Virus record (IMG/VR): IMGVR_UViG_3300027797_000122
Span: 1 to 26,011 of that record
DNA length: 26,011 nt
Source of the DNA: a virus
Direction: 5' to 3' (one strand)
Below are positions 21,299 through 26,011 of this stretch, one piece after another (the stretch's first letter is position 1; every line of letters begins with the position of its first letter). Below the pieces are notes generated by a model. That model searched no databases, was not told the origin of the DNA, and saw nothing but the letters and a program-made list of their open reading frames with translations. A program made the position numbers and the translations under genes.

Positions 21299-23193
21299 GT
21301 AAATACACAGAGGGCGACACGATAGAAGCCCAGATAGAGTTCGCCGGATCAGGCAACGCAACAATCAAAATCGACGAAAGAGAGTTCTTCGTACACAAAA
21401 AGAAGACCGCAAATGCCCTGCACCTGGATAAGGTCAGGGCAGTTCTGTTCAAAGGAGAACGAAAAATGGAAGCAAAAGTCGTAGATGTTCTCGAAAGACA
21501 CAAGACAACATTCGTAGGAACAGCACAGGTCGGAGCGAACCACACATTCGTAATACCAGATAGTTCCAAGATGGTCGTAGACTTCTTCATAAAAGGAAAC
21601 CACGAGGCACAGAACGGACAGAAAGTCATCGTAGAGATGATAGACTGGGAAAAGGAAAGGAAATCACCAAGAGGCAAAATCACCAAAGTTCTCGGACTGA
21701 AAGGAGAAAACGAGACAGAGATGAACGCCATTATGTACGAGTACAACCTACCAATAGACTTCCCACAAGAAGTACTAAACGAAGCCGAGCTAATATCCGA
21801 CGTGATTCCAGAATCCGAAATCAAAAACAGAAGAGACATAAGATCATGGACCACCATCGGTATTGATCCACACGACTCGAAAGACGCAGACGACACAATC
21901 GGAATGCACTTCGAAAACGGAAAGAGACTAATATCCATAAACATAGCAGACGTATCACACTACGTCAGACCAGGCAGTGAACTCGATAAAGAGGCATACA
22001 AAAGGTCTAGCTCCGTTTATTTAGTAGACAGATGTGTACCTATGATACCACACAAACTATCAAACGGAATATGCTCACTCAAATCCGGAAGTGACAAGCT
22101 ATGCTACTCAGTAATCGTAGAACTGAACAACGACGGAAGAATCGAAGACAGCTGGTTCGGAAGAACTGTCGTCAGAGTCGACAAAGACTACTCATACGAA
22201 ATGGCACAAGAGGTCATCGAGAGAGGAACTGCCGAGGTAGACACCGAGAAGGTAATACTCGAACTCGACAGACTCGCCAAAAAGATGAGGAAACGAAGAA
22301 TGAACGGCGGTTCTATGGAAATCGGCGGAGTAGAGGTGAAGTTCAAGCTAGACGGAGACGGAAAGAAACCAGTCGGTGTCTACCTAAAAGAACAGAAAGA
22401 TGCGAACCACCTCATAGAGGAGTATATGCTTCTCGCAAACAGAGAGGTCGCAAGATTCATCAAATCGAGACACCTTCCGTGTGTCAACAGAATACACGAA
22501 GAACCAGGAGAAGAGAAACTTGAACACGTGAAGACATTCATCGCCGGACTCGGATATATGATCAACTACGGAAGTACCGCCGAAAAAACAAAACTCGCAA
22601 TCAACCAACTGATGAGAGACTCGAAGGGCACACCAGAGGAGAACATCATAACAACACTGGTGATAAGAGCACAACAGAAAGCGAAGTACTCTACAAAAAA
22701 CATCGGACACTATGGTCTCGGTTTCGAGAACTACTCACACTTCACCTCACCAATCAGAAGGTATAGTGACATATTGGCACACAGGTTATTGTCTAAGGCA
22801 CTGAACGCACAAGGATATAACAAAGAAGTAAACCATAGTGAACTGGATAAGCAGTGCGAGTGGATCTCCAAACAAGAGATGGTTGCTACAAAGGCACAGA
22901 GAGACTCCGTCAAATACAAACAGGCAGAGTACCTACAGGACAGGATCGGACAGGTTTTCGACGGAGTCGTTTCAGGCGTTCTCGAAAGAGGAATATATGT
23001 AGAGCTCACAGAAAGTAAATGTGAGGGAATGATAAGGATATCAGAGATGGGTGGAAAGTGGACAGCATACCCAGACAAATATGCAGTTATGAACGAGTTC
23101 GGCGAGACGATTCGATTAGGGGATCCAATCAAAATCGTAATAAAATCGGTAGACTTAGAAAAGAAACAGATTGACTTCATAAAATTCAACTAA
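21295..23193 (+). CDS. rnr: Exoribonuclease R (RNase II/RNB family)
   Basis: This 632-residue protein contains a cold-shock-type OB region (~1-135, with KVVDVLERHKTTFVG and GKITKVLG), the RNB catalytic domain (~175-515) and a C-terminal S1 domain (~540-630, GQVFDGVVSGVLERGIYVEL). The metal-binding aspartates are present with RNase II spacing: D191, D197, D199, D200 in IDPHDSKDADDTI. HFTSPIRRYSDILAHR at 482-497 carries the conserved arginines. E. coli RNase R has 813 residues; this one lacks the N-terminal extension and the basic C-terminal tail. The family degrades RNA 3' to 5', including structured RNA, and in bacteria works with tmRNA on nonstop mRNAs. The gene is coupled to the zinc-finger gene and followed 2 bases later by an unknown gene. 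Confidence 0.9.
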   Translation: MSKYTEGDTIEAQIEFAGSGNATIKIDEREFFVHKKKTANALHLDKVRAVLFKGERKMEAKVVDVLERHKTTFVGTAQVGANHTFVIPDSSKMVVDFFIKGNHEAQNGQKVIVEMIDWEKERKSPRGKITKVLGLKGENETEMNAIMYEYNLPIDFPQEVLNEAELISDVIPESEIKNRRDIRSWTTIGIDPHDSKDADDTIGMHFENGKRLISINIADVSHYVRPGSELDKEAYKRSSSVYLVDRCVPMIPHKLSNGICSLKSGSDKLCYSVIVELNNDGRIEDSWFGRTVVRVDKDYSYEMAQEVIERGTAEVDTEKVILELDRLAKKMRKRRMNGGSMEIGGVEVKFKLDGDGKKPVGVYLKEQKDANHLIEEYMLLANREVARFIKSRHLPCVNRIHEEPGEEKLEHVKTFIAGLGYMINYGSTAEKTKLAINQLMRDSKGTPEENIITTLVIRAQQKAKYSTKNIGHYGLGFENYSHFTSPIRRYSDILAHRLLSKALNAQGYNKEVNHSELDKQCEWISKQEMVATKAQRDSVKYKQAEYLQDRIGQVFDGVVSGVLERGIYVELTESKCEGMIRISEMGGKWTAYPDKYAVMNEFGETIRLGDPIKIVIKSVDLEKKQIDFIKFN

Positions 23194-23195
23194 AA

Positions 23196-23642
23196 ATGGG
23201 AAGGCTAAAGTCGAAAGAAATGGTCGTATATACCTTAGAGGTCGAGTTGGATGATGATGAATCACTCGACTACTACGAAGGTCTACTCAACAGGTACAAC
23301 CAATGGAAGGTGTTCAAAAGAGAGGTCAGACTAACCGGCCTACTGAACTCCGGCAAGAAGGTACAGTTCGACATAGAAGACGCGAACCTGCTAATATCCA
23401 CGGATATGGATGCCATACAATACATACACAAAGCTGTCTTCCGTGCCGACAACATAACATTCATACTGAAGGACGAAGAAATCGTCAGTATGTCATTGTC
23501 TGGTGAGATAATTGAAAATACATTGGGTAACGCTATAAAAGGAATACTGGATGAAGGAATACCACTAAAGATAAAGAAGTATAATGACAAACGAGGTAGA
23601 ATAACTTTCTACATAGACATAGAAGACGACAACGCTGCATAA
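23196..23642 (+). CDS. Unknown protein downstream of RNase R
   Basis: This 148-residue protein has no recognised family. It is a mixed alpha/beta acidic protein (VYTLEVELDDDESLDYYEGLL; EEIVSMSLSGEIIENTLGNAIKGILDEG). It starts 2 bases after the RNase R stop, so it is very probably cotranscribed and may be a partner. It ends at a strong bidirectional terminator. Confidence 0.65.
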   Translation: MGRLKSKEMVVYTLEVELDDDESLDYYEGLLNRYNQWKVFKREVRLTGLLNSGKKVQFDIEDANLLISTDMDAIQYIHKAVFRADNITFILKDEEIVSMSLSGEIIENTLGNAIKGILDEGIPLKIKKYNDKRGRITFYIDIEDDNAA

Positions 23643-23671
23643 AAAAACCTCTCAATTTGAGAGGTTTTTTT
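23641..23671. terminator. Bidirectional terminator between convergent genes
   Basis: A 13-bp stem AAAAAAACCTCTC / GAGAGGTTTTTTT, loop AATTT, with T runs on both strands. The last codons and stop of the minus-strand gene (ending 23652) lie inside the hairpin, and the plus-strand stop overlaps its first bases. Confidence 0.9.
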
Positions 23672-23843
23672 GTATATCTTCTTTTATTCTACTTAGTGCA
23701 TATTCCCATTTTTCTTTGACAGACTTATATTTATGTTTATCCTGAAACTCCATTTTAGAAAGCTGCATATTAAACTCTTCATTTAGGTTATTATTTGTAA
23801 CCTCATCATAAATCTCATAAAATAAATCTTCATATTGTCCCAT
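23652..23843 (-). CDS. Small acidic protein downstream of the portal
   Basis: This 63-residue protein is unrecognised, helical and charged (YEDLFYEIYDEV; YKSVKEKWEYALSRIKEDIQ). It starts 12 bases after the portal stop. In T4 the small prohead-core genes 67 and 68 occupy this place after gene 20, so a core-protein role is possible by position, with no sequence support. Its stop codon lies in the stem-loop of the terminator. Confidence 0.6.
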   Translation of the reverse strand: MGQYEDLFYEIYDEVTNNNLNEEFNMQLSKMEFQDKHKYKSVKEKWEYALSRIKEDIQKNLSN

Positions 23844-23855
23844 AATCTCAAAAAA

Positions 23856-25592
23856 TTAAAACTCGAACTCAGCACCACCCTGTGCACCACCTTGTGCCGG
23901 AGGAGGAGCTTGAGCACCACCCTGTGCTGGAGCCTGAGCCTCACCACCCTGTGCTGGAGGAGCTTGAGCACCACCCTCGGTACCGGCCTCGCCACCACCT
24001 TGAGCACCCATCTCACCGCCACCACCCTCGGCACCGGCTTCACCAGGAACACCGGATCCGATAGCTGTGGCATCCTTCGCCCAGTATCTGGCGTTCTCTG
24101 CCTTCTCTTCTGGAGATAACTTGAATATGTTATCCATTATCCACTCTATGTGGAAATAAGGTTTCTCACCATTCATAACACCTAAAAGTGTACCGACTAT
24201 TCCTGCCTTCTTCTCGAGGTTACCGAGCTTCTTCCATTCCTCGAAGACTTGGTTTGAGTAAAACTCTATATCCATTTCGTTGAGGAACTTATCGTCGTCT
24301 ATGAGCTCAGGAAACTCTATTAGCATCTGAAGCTTCAACGGCTTCACAATAATCTCTTTGAAGTTGGCACGAAGCCTTCCGATGAAGTTGTGAAACTTTA
24401 TCTCGTCTCTCGTCATCTCTGCAGCATCAGTTACCAGGTTTCCACCACCAGCTTCACCCTCGAAACGATTCAGAGGAATCTTCGACGCTCTCTTCAATGC
24501 CTGGTGAAACCACTTTAGCATTCCATCCTCGTTTAGATCGTGACCCTGTGGTGACTTCAACTCCATAGACGGAGATCCAGCATCTCCCTCTGGAAACCAT
24601 ATCTGCTTGTTGAAAGGAAGGTGCTTTGAACCATTTATAGTAAGAGTACCCAGTGTGTCGTCCCACTCGACCTCCTCAGAGTAGTCGTGTATTAGCTGAC
24701 CAATCTGCTCTTCTGCTCTTTGTCTGGATAAACCTTTGATTGGAATTTTGAACTCCTGGTAAAGAGTAGCGTTGATGATGTTGAACATTATCTTAGTCTG
24801 CTCAAGTATCTTCAACTGGTTATAAGGCTTTATAAGACCCTCGACATAAGAAGTCTCCGAGAAATCGTTCTGAGTCGAATATGATATGAATACTATTTGT
24901 GAATCGAGGAATATCCTTCTGAGTTGTGGATCCTCAGGATATTGTATCCAGAGGTGACCAACGTTAGGCTCGTACGCAGGAACTATCGTCTCAGGTCTTA
25001 ACCTGTTGAATGCGATTATGTTCTTCTTTTTGTCATCGTAAACTATCTCCATCGCGACGTATCCGTCCACAAGGAAGTCTTTTATAAGGTTGAATGCGGT
25101 AACACTATCAGAGAATCCATACCTGTTGTATATCCTTTCGAAGTACTCAATGTACTTATCCTGTATCTCTTTACTATATCCAGTAGAAAGTGACCTGAGC
25201 GAGCAGAAATCCCTGTCGTCGTTGTAAACTACACACTCATCTGCCACCTGACTGATGAAGTCTCTTATCTCGTCCTTTATAGAGTACTCACGAAGTATCC
25301 TTCTTTTGTCAGGATAAGAACGATCCAAATAAGGTATAGATTTTCTACCAAGAACTGAGGCTACTGCCCGTTGGCTAAAGAAATCATACATCGAATTTCC
25401 TTTAGATGCATACGGATCCTCGTTTATTCCGACACCGACCTGATTACGGATAATCATATCATCATAATTCATTCCGTGATTCGATAAGTTCCTCAATATC
25501 CTATTGAAGAAACCTTTGTTCTCACCGGAATTCTGTAGACCGAATGCCGCGTTGTTATTATCGTTGTTGTTAAAATAGTTATAAGAGGCCAT
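23856..25592 (-). CDS. 20: Portal vertex protein, T4 gp20-like
   Basis: This 578-residue protein is near T4 gp20 (524) in length. Portal-type features are an N-terminal helical region, a beta-rich wing (YVAMEIVYDDKKKNIIAFNRLRPETIVP), LEQTKIMFNIINATLYQEFKIPI, then WFHQALKRASKIPLNRFEGE near residues 360-380, matching gp20's conserved LKKLYKSLNVP-x-R-x-E segment. Later comes EIIVKPLKLQMLIEFPEL. The C-terminal ~64 residues (from about 515) are a Gly/Ala/Gln/Pro/Glu low-complexity tail ending AEFEF, which T4 gp20 lacks. Twelve subunits should form the DNA entry vertex. The start overlaps the upstream HNH gene by 14 bases. Confidence 0.85.
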   Translation of the reverse strand: MASYNYFNNNDNNNAAFGLQNSGENKGFFNRILRNLSNHGMNYDDMIIRNQVGVGINEDPYASKGNSMYDFFSQRAVASVLGRKSIPYLDRSYPDKRRILREYSIKDEIRDFISQVADECVVYNDDRDFCSLRSLSTGYSKEIQDKYIEYFERIYNRYGFSDSVTAFNLIKDFLVDGYVAMEIVYDDKKKNIIAFNRLRPETIVPAYEPNVGHLWIQYPEDPQLRRIFLDSQIVFISYSTQNDFSETSYVEGLIKPYNQLKILEQTKIMFNIINATLYQEFKIPIKGLSRQRAEEQIGQLIHDYSEEVEWDDTLGTLTINGSKHLPFNKQIWFPEGDAGSPSMELKSPQGHDLNEDGMLKWFHQALKRASKIPLNRFEGEAGGGNLVTDAAEMTRDEIKFHNFIGRLRANFKEIIVKPLKLQMLIEFPELIDDDKFLNEMDIEFYSNQVFEEWKKLGNLEKKAGIVGTLLGVMNGEKPYFHIEWIMDNIFKLSPEEKAENARYWAKDATAIGSGVPGEAGAEGGGGEMGAQGGGEAGTEGGAQAPPAQGGEAQAPAQGGAQAPPPAQGGAQGGAEFEF

Positions 25593-26011
25593 GCTCTAAG
25601 TTATTTTTCTTTATATCCCTGTTCACCTTACTACAAAGTGGCTGAAGATTCGTGTAGTGAGAAAGTCTTATTAGGTCTTCTTCACTTTCCGCAGTAGACA
25701 ACGGTACTATATGGTCTATATCCCAACCATAATCAAACTCACCGTTGTATACGCCTTTGTTATCCCAGGTCATCCAATGTTCGAACCTGACTTCCAAATG
25801 ACTCTTCAGTTCCTCGAACGAACATCCTAAAATCTCATGTGTCCTAGATTTTTTGACATATCCGTTGTAGTAGAACGAGTTATATATTAAGTTCCTGATA
25901 CTAGTAATCAATCGAAACATAGGGTCGTTGTTCCTTCTCTCTACGAGGTAGGCATTTCTCTTATCTTTATTATTTGCTTGGTACTCCTTCTGATATTTTA
26001 GCTTCTTATCC
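25579..26011 (-). CDS. HNH endonuclease, 5' end outside window
   Basis: The minus-strand frame is open to the right edge (144 residues visible). An ATG at 25920 is internal: the sequence upstream (KKLKYQKEYQANNKDKRNAY, then RRNNDPMFRL) is typical of the Lys-rich N-terminal part of phage HNH enzymes, so the gene starts beyond the window. NDPMFRLITSIRNLIY, THEILGCSFEELKSHLE, YGWDIDHIVPLSTAES and HYTNLQPLCSKVNRDIK give the beta-beta-alpha metal site (DIDH, then N...N). Such free-standing enzymes often act as homing endonucleases or nicking enzymes. It overlaps the portal start by 14 bases. Confidence 0.85.
   Translation of the reverse strand, partial: DKKLKYQKEYQANNKDKRNAYLVERRNNDPMFRLITSIRNLIYNSFYYNGYVKKSRTHEILGCSFEELKSHLEVRFEHWMTWDNKGVYNGEFDYGWDIDHIVPLSTAESEEDLIRLSHYTNLQPLCSKVNRDIKKNNLEHGLL

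Noticed and set aside
21003-21944. 313-codon minus-strand frame antisense to RNase R
   Set aside because: The plus-strand frame has complete RNase R motifs; the antisense frame is Ser/Phe/Leu-rich with no recognisable domain.
23835-24119. Plus-strand Thr/Leu-rich frames over the portal tail
   Set aside because: They are produced by the low-complexity Gly/Ala/Gln/Pro coding sequence on the other strand.

Overview
This window looks like part of the genome of a large T4-like (myovirus-type) tailed phage, probably infecting a member of the Bacteroidota. The T4-like call rests on a morphogenesis cluster on the minus strand: a gp20-like portal, a gp21-like prohead protease fused to a long repeat-bearing core/scaffold region, and a gp23-like major capsid protein with a gp21-type cleavage site. 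The host guess is an inference. Start codons lack purine-rich Shine-Dalgarno sequences and sit behind A/T-rich leaders. A few TAnnTTTG promoter-like boxes occur. The tmRNA-like gene has a Gly (GGC) resume codon in an ATGGC context like that of Bacteroidota tmRNAs.

Layout. (1) 1-6322, plus strand: adhesion/tail-fibre genes. These are a long collagen-like (G-X-Y) fibre protein cut by the left edge, then three genes carrying four copies of one ~140-residue domain (the last gene is a fused tandem pair), a LamG/concanavalin-like protein and a small protein. (2) 6349-9784, plus strand: an overlapping run of small acidic proteins, including a nucleotidyltransferase-fold protein and an ADP-ribosyltransferase-like protein. 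Several begin with a short basic/aromatic N-terminus resembling the T4 capsid-targeting sequence. (3) 9817-12661, minus strand: a membrane-anchored unknown, a small unknown, a Dam-type DNA adenine methylase, a NADAR protein and another small unknown. (4) 12714-13085, minus strand: a tmRNA-like gene between two hairpin terminators. (5) 13165-14979, minus strand: an SPFH/band-7 membrane protein, a small two-helix membrane protein and two unknowns. (6) 15002-16763, minus strand: a three-gene overlapping operon with an M20/M28-type zinc peptidase flanked by two proteins with targeting-like N-termini. (7) 16827-20777, minus strand: capsid protein and protease-scaffold. (8) 20912-23642, plus strand: an inserted cassette with a zinc-finger protein, RNase R and an unknown. 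(9) 23652-26011, minus strand: a small protein, the portal, and an HNH endonuclease running off the right edge.

How they may work together. The protease, scaffold, capsid and portal genes build the prohead. The proteins with targeting-like N-termini would be packaged in the head, trimmed by the protease and injected with the DNA, as T4 Alt and the internal proteins are. The ADP-ribosyltransferase-like protein is the clearest Alt-like candidate. RNase R and the tmRNA are functional partners in bacterial ribosome rescue and nonstop-mRNA decay, and finding both here suggests the phage supplies part of that pathway. Dam and NADAR are plausible counter-defence functions. All functional links are inference from sequence and gene order. 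No tRNA genes or CRISPR arrays were seen.
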